Part shown: in pieces, positions 1 to 7,713 of the stretch
Position numbering within the stretch: position 1 is the first letter of the stretch
Layout of the letters: each line of letters begins with the position of its first letter
NCBI GenBank assembly: GCA_003567575.1
Contig: PWZG01000320.1
Location: 1 to 28,647, forward strand
DNA: 28,647 nt
Direction of reading: 5' to 3'
Source of the DNA: PVC group bacterium
Lineage (GTDB): Bacteria; Verrucomicrobiota; Kiritimatiellia; CAIKKV01; PXCX01
Translations under genes and position numbers: made by a program
The notes under the pieces: model-generated
The model's database searches: none
Seen by the model: only the letters and a program-made list of their open reading frames with translations
What the model was told of the DNA's origin: nothing

Positions 1-149
1 ATGATAAAGAACGCCAAGTACATGGCTGCGGTGATGATGAATCTCGTCTGGTTTGGGCAGTTTCCGGGCGCAGTACGGTAGAGAAAAACGATGCGGGGAT
101 GTTTCGGCAAACAGGTTGTGATGGGGCAAACCCTGAATATCGGGCGCCG
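1..149 (-). other. Left edge, possible 5' part of next operon gene
   Basis: These bases follow the acyltransferase stop on the minus strand and run off the window. At least two minus frames stay open. One begins after the stop and contains an ATG at 23 that reads MYLAFFI, which would suit a membrane protein. Another could start at a TTG near 129. Neither start has a clear ribosome binding site, so no gene is called. Given how tightly the operon is packed, a further gene beginning here is likely. Confidence 0.25.
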
Positions 150-1076
150 TCAGGGTTCCGTCTTGGGGGGTTGACTCCAAACGTCGGTAAACAGGAAGCA
201 TTGCATGGGGTACTCGGCGATGAATTCGCCGAGTATGTCGGCATACTGCTGCATCCACCGGCTAATCTGCGCACGTTTCGGAACGCCTTTTTCGTATACC
301 GGAAACAAAATTTGCCGGCAATCCACGAGGTACCGGCGATAACCCAGCCGCGCGGAAAGCAATATCTGAATCGGGCATCCGGCGGCGGCGGCCACCTGGA
401 AAGCGCCGCACGGGAATCTGGCGGTATCGCCCAGGAAGCGGACTTCCATCGACTCGAAATCGAATGGTCGATCGCCCATGAACGCAACGATATCGCCATT
501 GTTAAGCGCGTTCATGATCGGTACGACGCCGCCGAGATGACCGTCGGAAGCGATAACCCGCAGATGTTCGGTATCGGCGTTCGGTCGCAGAGCGCGCCGC
601 ACGGCCTCGTTATTCTCGGAGCCCATGACCAGGTGAACCAGCTTGCCCATGTTCCGCAATGTGGTGACGGCGATCTGCCAGTTACCCATGTGCGCGGTGA
701 GCAGCACCATACCGGCGTCGGATTGTTGCAGCGCCGTTTTGATCTTGTCGCCGCCGCGTAGATCGAAATCGAATTTTATGGCGCCGGAAAATGCCGCGTA
801 ACGGTCAATCAACTGCATACCCTGGCTCAGGAAAAGTCGGTATACCAAGCGGCGGCGGCGACACCAACCGGCATCGGGGAACCGTCGGATGATATACGCC
901 AACGCGCCGCGTACCGCCGTTATGTCAAACAGCAGGTAATACAAACAGACCGGATACAGCAGGCCGTACGCGCCCCGTAACCCGAACAGCCGCAACATGG
1001 TTTTGAAAAACCAGAAGCCCAGCCGATTCCCGCGTTTCCGTGGTTGACGCGCGCGGTTATCTTTATCGGTACCCAT
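150..1076 (-). CDS. LpxL/HtrB-type lysophospholipid acyltransferase
   Basis: A 308-residue membrane-associated acyltransferase of the lauroyl/myristoyl-transferase (LPLAT) superfamily, which moves an acyl chain from ACP or CoA to a lipid or sugar hydroxyl at the inner membrane. It has a hydrophobic N-terminal segment (about residues 19-55), the catalytic-block motif TAHMGNWQ (H129 to Q134), and a later FMGDR...FLGD...FPCGAF block typical of the family. The start at 1076 lies 2 nt after the glycosyltransferase stop. A longer in-frame start at 1184 would overlap that gene, so it was rejected. The usual HX4(D/E) dyad has Gln134 in place of the acid, which may lower or alter activity. In APE-type clusters such enzymes are thought to attach the polyene acyl chain to its head group, and the same role is inferred here. 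The family is confident, the substrate unknown. Confidence 0.85.
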   Translation of the reverse strand: MGTDKDNRARQPRKRGNRLGFWFFKTMLRLFGLRGAYGLLYPVCLYYLLFDITAVRGALAYIIRRFPDAGWCRRRRLVYRLFLSQGMQLIDRYAAFSGAIKFDFDLRGGDKIKTALQQSDAGMVLLTAHMGNWQIAVTTLRNMGKLVHLVMGSENNEAVRRALRPNADTEHLRVIASDGHLGGVVPIMNALNNGDIVAFMGDRPFDFESMEVRFLGDTARFPCGAFQVAAAAGCPIQILLSARLGYRRYLVDCRQILFPVYEKGVPKRAQISRWMQQYADILGEFIAEYPMQCFLFTDVWSQPPKTEP

Positions 1077-1078
1077 CC

Positions 1079-2296
1079 TTAAATACTCCGTAAATGCCGT
1101 TGCAACAGACGTGCCGCCAGATAAGTGATCGTTCCGGCGATAACCGCGAAGATAGGCGCCAGGATCAGCGACCCCAACAACCATTCAAATAAGCGGTGGT
1201 GAAAATTATGCAGCAGCATTTCCCTGTTGAACTCCGTCCACCAGCGGCCATGACGCATGTAGAAACCGATCTGGATACAAAGGAACGGAGTAAAAGGCGC
1301 CATGTACAGGTTCTGGATGGCCAGCGCCATTACCTTATTCAGATGCAGACGCGAGCAGGCGTAGTAAATCACCACCATGTGACAACCTATAAGCGGCAAA
1401 ACAGCCAGTAAACTGCTGACCGCGGCCGCGGCGGCCAAGCCCGCCGGCGTGGCATTCTCCATCAGAAGCCGTTTCAGGTTCCGTACGGGATGCCGCATAA
1501 ACTCCGACATCACCACGTGATCGGAACGTTTGACGAGCCGTTTATGCGGCCACGGAAGCAAGCGCCGGCCAACGAGTCGCGCGTGCATGCGCGACAAGCG
1601 CGCATTGTCCAGAAACGGGCGGAAATGCGAGATACGTTCCCGCGGCGGCGGATAAACGACGCTTACCGGCACTTCCATCACCCTGGCGCCGGCCCAAACG
1701 GCGCGTACGAGAACCTCTATCTCGAAATCGTAATGCGCGCCGGCCAGCCGAAGCCGGGAAAGCAGGCGGAGCGGATAGGCGCGAAAACCGCTCTGCGTAT
1801 CCTTCAACACCAGCCCCGTTTCCAGGCGAATCCAGAAATTTGAAAATCCCCGGCCGAAACGGCTTGACCGGGGTACGTTCAGGGTATCGAAATTCCGGCA
1901 TCCGATAACGATAGCCTCCGGATCTTCACGGATGGCGTCCATAAGTTTCGGGATATCTTCCGGAAGATGCTGGCCGTCGCCATCCAGCGTAATCATATGG
2001 GTTCCATCGTGTCCCGCCAGATAGTGCATTGCCGTCACCAACGCCTGGCCCTTGCCGCGGTTGCGGTCATGTCGAACGACGGCTATATCCGTGCCGTCCA
2101 GACGCGCATGCAAATCGGCATCCGTACTACCATCGTCGACAACCAGAACGTGTACATGGTTGCGGCGACAAGCGCGCGCCACACGTATTGCCGGTTCGGC
2201 ACAGTTGTAGACCGGGATAACGCACCAGAGATTCAGCGGCAGTGCTTCGGCAACCGGTTCCGGTTTAGCGCGGTTTTCTTGCGGTTCAGCGCTCAC
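1079..2296 (-). CDS. GT2 glycosyltransferase with C-terminal DUF2062 domain
   Basis: A 405-residue protein. The N-terminal GT-A domain (about residues 22-250) has the nucleotide-sugar motif VVDDGSTD (around 52-59) and the DXD-like TLDGDGQH (around 103-110). The C-terminal 140 residues are hydrophobic and match the DUF2062 membrane domain. This architecture recurs in APE-type and related envelope lipid clusters, where it is thought to glycosylate the lipid carrier or head group. The start is taken as the GTG at 2296: it overlaps the preceding radical SAM stop as GTGA, the same coupling used throughout this operon. The first ATG (2476) would force a 180-nt overlap with the upstream gene. The stop sits 2 nt before the acyltransferase start, so the two are probably co-translated and act in sequence. 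The sugar donor cannot be read from sequence. Confidence 0.85.
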   Translation of the reverse strand: MSAEPQENRAKPEPVAEALPLNLWCVIPVYNCAEPAIRVARACRRNHVHVLVVDDGSTDADLHARLDGTDIAVVRHDRNRGKGQALVTAMHYLAGHDGTHMITLDGDGQHLPEDIPKLMDAIREDPEAIVIGCRNFDTLNVPRSSRFGRGFSNFWIRLETGLVLKDTQSGFRAYPLRLLSRLRLAGAHYDFEIEVLVRAVWAGARVMEVPVSVVYPPPRERISHFRPFLDNARLSRMHARLVGRRLLPWPHKRLVKRSDHVVMSEFMRHPVRNLKRLLMENATPAGLAAAAAVSSLLAVLPLIGCHMVVIYYACSRLHLNKVMALAIQNLYMAPFTPFLCIQIGFYMRHGRWWTEFNREMLLHNFHHRLFEWLLGSLILAPIFAVIAGTITYLAARLLQRHLRSI

Positions 2297-3714
2297 GGCG
2301 CGGTGATCCCGCTTTTCGGATAATTTCCGGGCGCCGAACCGGAACCGGCGCTTGTTCTGCGGCGCGCCCCCCCTTCTCTCCCGCCGGGCGCCAACAAATC
2401 CCAGAGCACACCCACGTGTCCCAGTTGATGCAATAACCGTACCTGAGCCTCGAATTTGTCGGGAGGAAATACGCAATGCCGATGATCCTTGAATCCGGTG
2501 GTCAACGTGGATTCCAGCCAGTCTTTATCTATGCCCGGCGCCAGATAATAGACTGGTTCAAGCAGATTGCCTGTCGGTGGGATCAAACCGTCGCGGATCG
2601 CTCTTTGTTCGAGCGGTGTGGCAGGCAGAATGCGGATACCCATAAACATGAAGGCGACGGAATTTTCCAGGCTGACGATATTGTTGATTCCTTCCCGCAC
2701 GGTATCCGGCGTCTCGTCCGGCCCGCCGAACATGTAGTAATGCGCCACCGCGACGCCGTGCGCCGTCAATTGCCGGTTACAGGCGACGATATCGGCGAAT
2801 GTAAACGATTTAGCGAGCCCGCGCAAGGTGGTATCCGTCGGTGCATCGGAGCCCAGTTCAACCGCCCGGAGTCCCGTATCTATCATCAGACTGAGGGTTT
2901 CGTCGTCGAACCGTTCGGGTTTCAGAAACGCCACCCAGGGCGTGCGGGCGCCGCGTTTTTTCATGGCGCGCAAGACGTCAAGGTAATGGCCGGCATCATC
3001 GTTGAAAACCGAATCGGTAAAGAAGACCATATTGGCGCCGTACTCGTCGATTACGCGCCGTATATCGTCGACGACGGCCCGCGGATCGCGGCAGCGGATA
3101 TGACTGCCCTCAAGCAGCGGATACGAGCAGTAGGCGCATTTATGGGTGCAACCCCGTTTCGTTTGAATGGAAGCTGTCTTGCCGTTCTTGAGATAATAGC
3201 GCATGATCCGCCGGTCGTAATTTGCCGGCGGGATTTGTATTCCCCGCAACGCGGGCGGCGCCCGCAGAATTGGTTGTGAGGGAAACCGCTTGTGCGCGGC
3301 ATTGCGCACGAAGTCAACCATCAGATTTTCGCCTTCGCCGACAATCCCGTAATCCGCGCCACACGCATCCAGGATCGCTTCGGGCATCAACGAGAACCCG
3401 GAACCGCCCAGAATGAGTGGCGCCTCGGTGACGTTTTTCAAGCCTTGCACGATATCGCGTGCGATATGGATATAACGTTGTTCGTTGGCGAGGTTGACGT
3501 TGTCAATATTACGAATCGAAAGACCGATAATATCGGGTTGTTTTTCACGCACGAAGGTCTGCAATGTTTCGAGTGAAGCGTCATGCTGCATGAAATCGTA
3601 TTGCAACGTTTGGTATCCGGCCGCCTCGAGTGCGGCGGCAATCATACCCATACCCAGCGGATAAACGGGATATGGCGTATCGGTGATATTGGTTGAGACC
3701 AGAAGTATTTTCAT
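2293..3714 (-). CDS. B12-binding radical SAM protein (lipid-cluster type)
   Basis: A 473-residue class B radical SAM enzyme. The N-terminal 140 residues form a cobalamin-binding Rossmann domain (PVYPLGMGMIAAALE near 16-30, ILGGSGF near 101-107, GEGE near 127). The radical SAM core carries CxxxCxxC at Cys189, Cys193 and Cys196 for the [4Fe-4S]-SAM cluster. Such enzymes methylate unactivated carbons or rearrange carbon skeletons. Homologues in lipid/polyketide neighbourhoods are named 'lipid biosynthesis B12-binding/radical SAM protein' in public annotation (from memory). The start ATG at 3714 overlaps the preceding stop (ATGA); an ATG 9 nt upstream is less likely. The last 30 or so residues are Gly/Arg/Ser-rich and probably disordered. 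It sits between a second radical SAM gene and the glycosyltransferase, so it probably acts on the finished or growing acyl chain. The reaction is unknown. Confidence 0.88.
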   Translation of the reverse strand: MKILLVSTNITDTPYPVYPLGMGMIAAALEAAGYQTLQYDFMQHDASLETLQTFVREKQPDIIGLSIRNIDNVNLANEQRYIHIARDIVQGLKNVTEAPLILGGSGFSLMPEAILDACGADYGIVGEGENLMVDFVRNAAHKRFPSQPILRAPPALRGIQIPPANYDRRIMRYYLKNGKTASIQTKRGCTHKCAYCSYPLLEGSHIRCRDPRAVVDDIRRVIDEYGANMVFFTDSVFNDDAGHYLDVLRAMKKRGARTPWVAFLKPERFDDETLSLMIDTGLRAVELGSDAPTDTTLRGLAKSFTFADIVACNRQLTAHGVAVAHYYMFGGPDETPDTVREGINNIVSLENSVAFMFMGIRILPATPLEQRAIRDGLIPPTGNLLEPVYYLAPGIDKDWLESTLTTGFKDHRHCVFPPDKFEAQVRLLHQLGHVGVLWDLLAPGGREGGARRRTSAGSGSAPGNYPKSGITAP

Positions 3715-4961
3715 GCGCCCCACTTCGATTTGCGGCTCAGATCGTAGCGTTGGTATGTGCCGTCGGCTTTCTCGCGTTTCATGACCTTGAGATATAGTTT
3801 TGCCATTTGTATTTCCTTACTGCATCCGGCATAGAACGTCTCCCAGGCGTAATGATACATTTCCTCCAATTTCGCGGGGAGGATGCGGCGCGGTTGAAAC
3901 ACGCATTCGCCGGCCGTGTATCGGCTCCAGTCGCGATGCAGAATACGGTTTTGTTTTTCGAGGTCGGCGCCGATACGGGTATGCGGGAACGGGGTCAGGA
4001 TCGTGAATTCCGCCAGGTCAAGATCGATTTCGAGCAAGAAATCTATCAGCCGCCGGATTCCGTCTTCGTCGTGATCATCGGTTCCCAGAATAATCGTGCC
4101 TTCAACACCGATTCCGTGTTCCTTGAAGCGCCGAACCCTTTGGCGGATATGGTCGGAGGTATCGACGATGGCCTGATAGACGTACCAGGCGCCGGCCTGC
4201 GCGGCAAGCTCGAGGATTTCCGGATCATCCTTGATCGGGTGCGACACCCATTTCTTTTTCAGTGGAATCATGGCCCGGAACAGATCTTTTTCCCATTGAT
4301 CGTCCTGAGCCAGCGAGTTATCGACAATGAACAACCGGTTGTTGGCGATCCCATCCATTTCCTCGACCACCCGCTCCATGGGTCTTGGGCGGAAGCAGCG
4401 GCCGCCAAGGTACGGGGTACAACAGGGAAAACAATTGAAACGGCATCCGCGCGAGGCATGCACCAGATCCACCATTTGTACACCGCGGAAGTTATACAGA
4501 TCCCTTTTAAGGATATCGCGTCGCGCGGGTCCGATAAGATTCGTATCGGGAAAGTTCTGCCCGTAATCGTATAATTTTTTAAGCGTTCCCTTGCGGAAAT
4601 CATCGATCAGTCTTTCCATACGGCCCTCGGCTTCGCCCAGGAAAACGGCATCGGCATGATCAAGCGTCTCTTCGGCGTGCAACTGGGTGGCGATTCCGCC
4701 AAAGACAACCTTGCGGCCGCGACGCCGGTACTCGTCGGCGATTTCCCAGGCGCGCGGAATCTGGCAGGTAAGCATAACGGACATGAAAATCAATTCGGCA
4801 TCGTCGTCGAGCGATAGTTCTTCAACGTTTTCATCGACAAACTCGATTTCAACCCAGGGCGGCAACGTCGCCGCAAAGACCACCGGTCCATGCGGCGGCA
4901 AATGGAATTCGGGCTGGTGTTTGAGTTTCGGCCAGCGCGCATATATTAATTTTATCTTCAT
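3711..4961 (-). CDS. Second B12-type radical SAM protein
   Basis: A 416-residue radical SAM protein. The N-terminal 140 residues look like a B12-binding-type Rossmann domain (VVFGGIATQLH near 85-95, FLGEAEG near 117-123). The DxHxxG base-off motif is absent, as in many class B enzymes. CxxxCxxC is at Cys173, Cys177 and Cys180 (RGCRFNCFPC), followed by a TIM-barrel core. The start ATG at 4961 overlaps the TGA of the KS-like gene (ATGA), and its own TGA overlaps the next radical SAM start, so the three are translationally coupled. An in-frame ATG at 4994 is possible but would overlap more. Its place directly after two ketosynthase-family genes suggests action on the acyl-ACP product. Methylation, C-C bond formation and cyclisation are all possible; the sequence does not decide. 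Confidence 0.86.
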   Translation of the reverse strand: MKIKLIYARWPKLKHQPEFHLPPHGPVVFAATLPPWVEIEFVDENVEELSLDDDAELIFMSVMLTCQIPRAWEIADEYRRRGRKVVFGGIATQLHAEETLDHADAVFLGEAEGRMERLIDDFRKGTLKKLYDYGQNFPDTNLIGPARRDILKRDLYNFRGVQMVDLVHASRGCRFNCFPCCTPYLGGRCFRPRPMERVVEEMDGIANNRLFIVDNSLAQDDQWEKDLFRAMIPLKKKWVSHPIKDDPEILELAAQAGAWYVYQAIVDTSDHIRQRVRRFKEHGIGVEGTIILGTDDHDEDGIRRLIDFLLEIDLDLAEFTILTPFPHTRIGADLEKQNRILHRDWSRYTAGECVFQPRRILPAKLEEMYHYAWETFYAGCSKEIQMAKLYLKVMKREKADGTYQRYDLSRKSKWGA

Positions 4962-5623
4962 AACCATCCTTTGGCGAACATCGACCATTCCCATGGTTCT
5001 TCAAACGACGCCGTCTCCCCGCTCGCAGCCACGACATCCTGCAACGGTAAACAGGGCTGGTCCGGCTGCTTTTGGGAGCTGATCGCATAACAAGCCACGG
5101 CATCACGGTCGACAAGGGTACACAGCATTGTGCGCGCCTGTCCCGCGGCGACGAGGCGGGCTGCATCTTGCAGAGCGTGCCTGCCGTCTGCGACGCCGCG
5201 CCCGCTGTACAGCAGCGGTCCGTTCAAGCCGAAAGCGATCGCCGTTTCGGCGGCGGGACTGGTAGGCAACGTATAAATAAAGAGGTTGCCGCGGCCGAGA
5301 CCGCGGCCGGCGGCGATATAATCACGGAAATACGATAGATTCGCATCCTGTGCGCCTTCCGGACCGGCAACCAGCAATCCCGTCTCGCTCGTTTCGGGGC
5401 TGTGCGGCGGGAGCGCCGCGTCGTGGAGCGCCAGGGCCGCGCAAAGGCAGACACGTTTACTTTCCGGACCGAAGCGACCGAAATCCTTTAGCGCTCCGGT
5501 AATGATTTCCATATTACGCAGGTTACGATACAAATCGCGCAGGCCGCCATGTTCGCCGTGCAATCCCAGGCGCGCCGTTCCATATCCGTTTTCCCGCAAC
5601 CAACTTATACCGATTATATACAT
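4958..5623 (-). CDS. Ketosynthase-like half protein, no catalytic Cys
   Basis: A 221-residue protein with the thiolase-fold look of the N-terminal half of beta-ketoacyl synthases (TGLLVAGPEG near 81-90, a nucleophile-elbow-like segment LPTSPAAETAIAFGL near 119-133, and LVDRDAVACYA near 171-180). The position of the active-site Cys reads as Thr/Ser-Pro, and the second half with the two catalytic His is missing. It is therefore unlikely to condense acyl groups alone. It may act as a chain-length-factor-like partner of the complete KS encoded 10 nt upstream; small KS-like proteins of this type occur in APE-type clusters. The start is the ATG at 5623, with no strong Shine-Dalgarno sequence. Its stop overlaps the start of the radical SAM gene at 4961. 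Domain identity is moderate, partner role inferred. Confidence 0.7.
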   Translation of the reverse strand: MYIIGISWLRENGYGTARLGLHGEHGGLRDLYRNLRNMEIITGALKDFGRFGPESKRVCLCAALALHDAALPPHSPETSETGLLVAGPEGAQDANLSYFRDYIAAGRGLGRGNLFIYTLPTSPAAETAIAFGLNGPLLYSGRGVADGRHALQDAARLVAAGQARTMLCTLVDRDAVACYAISSQKQPDQPCLPLQDVVAASGETASFEEPWEWSMFAKGWL

Positions 5624-5633
5624 GACGTTCCCA

Positions 5634-6833
5634 TCACTTGCCGTGCTCGCCTTCCAGAATGACGGCAGCGTTGATTCCTCCGAATCCCGCGTTTACCACC
5701 AGCGCCGCGCCGCCGCCGACCGTTTGCGCTTCAGAGGCAACCCAGCCACGGGCTGCATCGTCTACGTTCCGCATCCCGATCGTCGGTGGCGCCAGTCCAT
5801 GTCGAATCGCCTCCAATGCAGCGACGGCTTGCACCAGGCCGGCGCTGCCCATCGTGTGTCCCGTGCCGCCTTTCACGGAAAAGGTCGGTCGTGGCGAATC
5901 AAAAACGGCAGTCAAAGCTTTCATTTCCATGGCATCATTATAGCGAGTACCGGTACCATGGGCGGCAATTACGGCAATATGTTCCGGTGCCGTGGATGCG
6001 TCCTGCAATGCACGGCATATCGCACGGGTCAATTGCGCGCCATCCCGCGAAGGCCCGGTCATATGGTTGGCGTCATTGGTCATGGCGGCGCCCGTCAGCC
6101 GGCCCAGCACGCGATATCCATCGCGTACGGCACGCGTTTCGCTCATTAAAAGTAAACTGGCGGCCGCTTCCCCCAGGCTGAGTCCGGCGCGATCACGATC
6201 GAATGGACGGGCAACGTCTTCGTCGAGCGCCATCAGGGCGGAAAATCCGGAAAAGAGAAACTCGCTCAGCGAATCGACGGCAACAACCAACACGGTATCC
6301 GCGACACCGCAACGAATCATGATCATGGCCTGAGCCAGCGCGACCGTCGACGATGCGCAGGCGGCCGACACCACGGCGGCCGGTCCGGATACATGCGCCA
6401 GGGCAGCAGTCGCCGGCAGCATATCCGGTAGTTTCCCCCGATTACCGTCCGTACCCTGCAGGACGGTATTTTCCAGCAGATCGATCTCGCCGGTCGTGGT
6501 TGCAACCAGTAACTCCGCTTCAGATGGACTACGCATGGTAGGGGCCGCGAATAGTTCCGCCAACAACCGCATGGTCCGCGAACGGTTGCTATGCGCGTCG
6601 GGCAGCGCTACGAGGGCGGCTTTACCGCTGCGGAACGTCGGCGCGCGAAACTGCCGGCATTCTCGGATTGCGCTCTTTGCGGACAACAATCCGTCCCAGA
6701 GGGCTGCCACCCCCCTGCCGTAAGGCGTCAGCACATCATATCCGACGATAGCGGCGCAGTGCCGCCGGTCTTTATCCCTGTGCCCCCCGCGGGATGATGA
6801 GGCAAGGTATCCTTTATCGGAATTCCCATTCAT
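5634..6833 (-). CDS. Beta-ketoacyl-ACP synthase (FabF/KAS-II type)
   Basis: A 399-residue condensing enzyme of full family length with an intact triad: Cys159 in SAACASSTVA, His292 in AHGTGTRYND, and Lys321/His326 in KGGTGHTMGS. A Gly-rich C-terminus (NAGFGGINAAVIL) completes the fold. It extends an acyl-ACP with malonyl-ACP by decarboxylative condensation in the cytosol. The start at 6833 overlaps the thioesterase stop (ATGA); an ATG 39 nt upstream would overlap further and was rejected. About 25 low-complexity residues precede the fold. With the FabZ-like dehydratase, thioesterase and KS-like partner it forms the chain-building core. The ketoreductase and ACP needed for a full cycle are not in the window and may lie off the left edge or be shared with primary fatty-acid synthesis. 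Confidence 0.93.
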   Translation of the reverse strand: MNGNSDKGYLASSSRGGHRDKDRRHCAAIVGYDVLTPYGRGVAALWDGLLSAKSAIRECRQFRAPTFRSGKAALVALPDAHSNRSRTMRLLAELFAAPTMRSPSEAELLVATTTGEIDLLENTVLQGTDGNRGKLPDMLPATAALAHVSGPAAVVSAACASSTVALAQAMIMIRCGVADTVLVVAVDSLSEFLFSGFSALMALDEDVARPFDRDRAGLSLGEAAASLLLMSETRAVRDGYRVLGRLTGAAMTNDANHMTGPSRDGAQLTRAICRALQDASTAPEHIAVIAAHGTGTRYNDAMEMKALTAVFDSPRPTFSVKGGTGHTMGSAGLVQAVAALEAIRHGLAPPTIGMRNVDDAARGWVASEAQTVGGGAALVVNAGFGGINAAVILEGEHGK

Positions 6834-7309
6834 AACCGTGAAAAATCTCCATTCCGCCAGCGGGCGCGACATGCGGCCACCAACGGCGGCGTAACCAGCA
6901 ACGGTTCACCGGTTTGGCCATCGGTAAACATCTGCACCGAATACCCGGAAGCCTTATCCTTTCCCTGTTGATCGGTTACCGTGTACTCCGTATTCAAACG
7001 CGCCGCCTCGGTCCATATCAGACGGGCTTCGATAACCACCTCCTCACCCAGCAGTACCGGACTGTAGAAATCAACATGAACCTGTACCAACGGCGCGCGC
7101 AAGTTTGCATTGCGGTAATCCAGATAGGAAAGACCGATGCGACGGTTCAATTCCTCGGCGGCGATTTCGAAAAACTGGAGATAGCGGCCGTGCCAGACGA
7201 TCGCCATGGCATCCACCTCGCTGAAACGTGCCCGGTGCGTTACGCTAAACCGCACCGATTCGGGCGAATCCGCATCGGTGATGAAATAATTCTTCTTTCT
7301 CCGTTTCAT
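6830..7309 (-). CDS. 4HBT hotdog acyl thioesterase (YbgC/FcbC-like)
   Basis: A 159-residue single hotdog protein. The segment SEVDAMAIVWHGRYLQFFE (about 30-48) is the 4-hydroxybenzoyl-CoA thioesterase signature, with the putative catalytic Asp33 before the central helix. Such enzymes hydrolyse acyl-CoA or acyl-ACP thioesters. In APE-like clusters a YbgC-type thioesterase accompanies the KS and dehydratases and may release or edit chains. Start and stop both lie in ATGA overlaps with the flanking dehydratase and KS genes, consistent with stoichiometric expression. A short basic N-terminus (MKRRKKNYF) could aid membrane or ACP contact. Family is confident, substrate inferred from context. Confidence 0.88.
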   Translation of the reverse strand: MKRRKKNYFITDADSPESVRFSVTHRARFSEVDAMAIVWHGRYLQFFEIAAEELNRRIGLSYLDYRNANLRAPLVQVHVDFYSPVLLGEEVVIEARLIWTEAARLNTEYTVTDQQGKDKASGYSVQMFTDGQTGEPLLVTPPLVAACRARWRNGDFSRL

Positions 7310-7704
7310 TCGCTCGATCCACTACTGCCGCCGTTAACCAGGATATCGATTCTGGCAACCGGTTTACCGTCGCGCCGGAACCATGCCGTAATCCGGTTAT
7401 TACCGCCGTTGACCGCTGTTTCCCGGCATTCGACGGTCAACGCTTGATTGCAGGTAACGGGAGCGATGAATTTTGCCGTAATCACTTCGCTCAGTATCAC
7501 AGGTTCGTTCCTGACGGCCCGGCACATGGCCATGACTGCCTGGATTTTGCATATCCCCGGCAAAACCGGGTTTCCGGGAAAATGTCCCTGGAACCCGATA
7601 AAATCGGTCGGGAACACAAAGCGGGCGCAATACCGGCCGTCACTTTCCTGTTCCGGTCCCAGCATGCACTGTTCAATTTCCTGTCGCAATCGACTAGTTT
7701 TCAT
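7306..7704 (-). CDS. FabZ/ApeI-like 3-hydroxyacyl-ACP dehydratase
   Basis: A 132-residue hotdog protein of the FabA/FabZ superfamily. GFQGHFPGNPVLPG (about 37-50) includes the catalytic His41. The acid 14 residues further on (Glu in FabZ, Asp in ApeI-type proteins as I recall them) is Gln55 here (ICKIQAVM). This may mark a subfamily with altered chemistry or one that relies on a partner. The predicted reaction is dehydration of 3-hydroxyacyl-ACP to trans-2-enoyl-ACP. The start is the ATG at 7704, 9 nt after the DUF3261-like stop; the gene stop overlaps the thioesterase start. A second dehydratase-type hotdog domain is fused to the radical SAM protein encoded upstream, giving the two-dehydratase pattern known from APE clusters. 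Confidence 0.87.
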   Translation of the reverse strand: MKTSRLRQEIEQCMLGPEQESDGRYCARFVFPTDFIGFQGHFPGNPVLPGICKIQAVMAMCRAVRNEPVILSEVITAKFIAPVTCNQALTVECRETAVNGGNNRITAWFRRDGKPVARIDILVNGGSSGSSE

Positions 7705-7713
7705 ACTGATTAT

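Noticed and set aside
2476..3279. 267-codon plus-strand ORF opposite the first radical SAM gene
   Set aside because: The minus strand has the complete B12/radical SAM domain pattern over the same bases; the plus frame has no motif.
3807..4574. 255-codon plus-strand ORF
   Set aside because: Antisense shadow of the second radical SAM gene, with no domain signal or ribosome binding site context.
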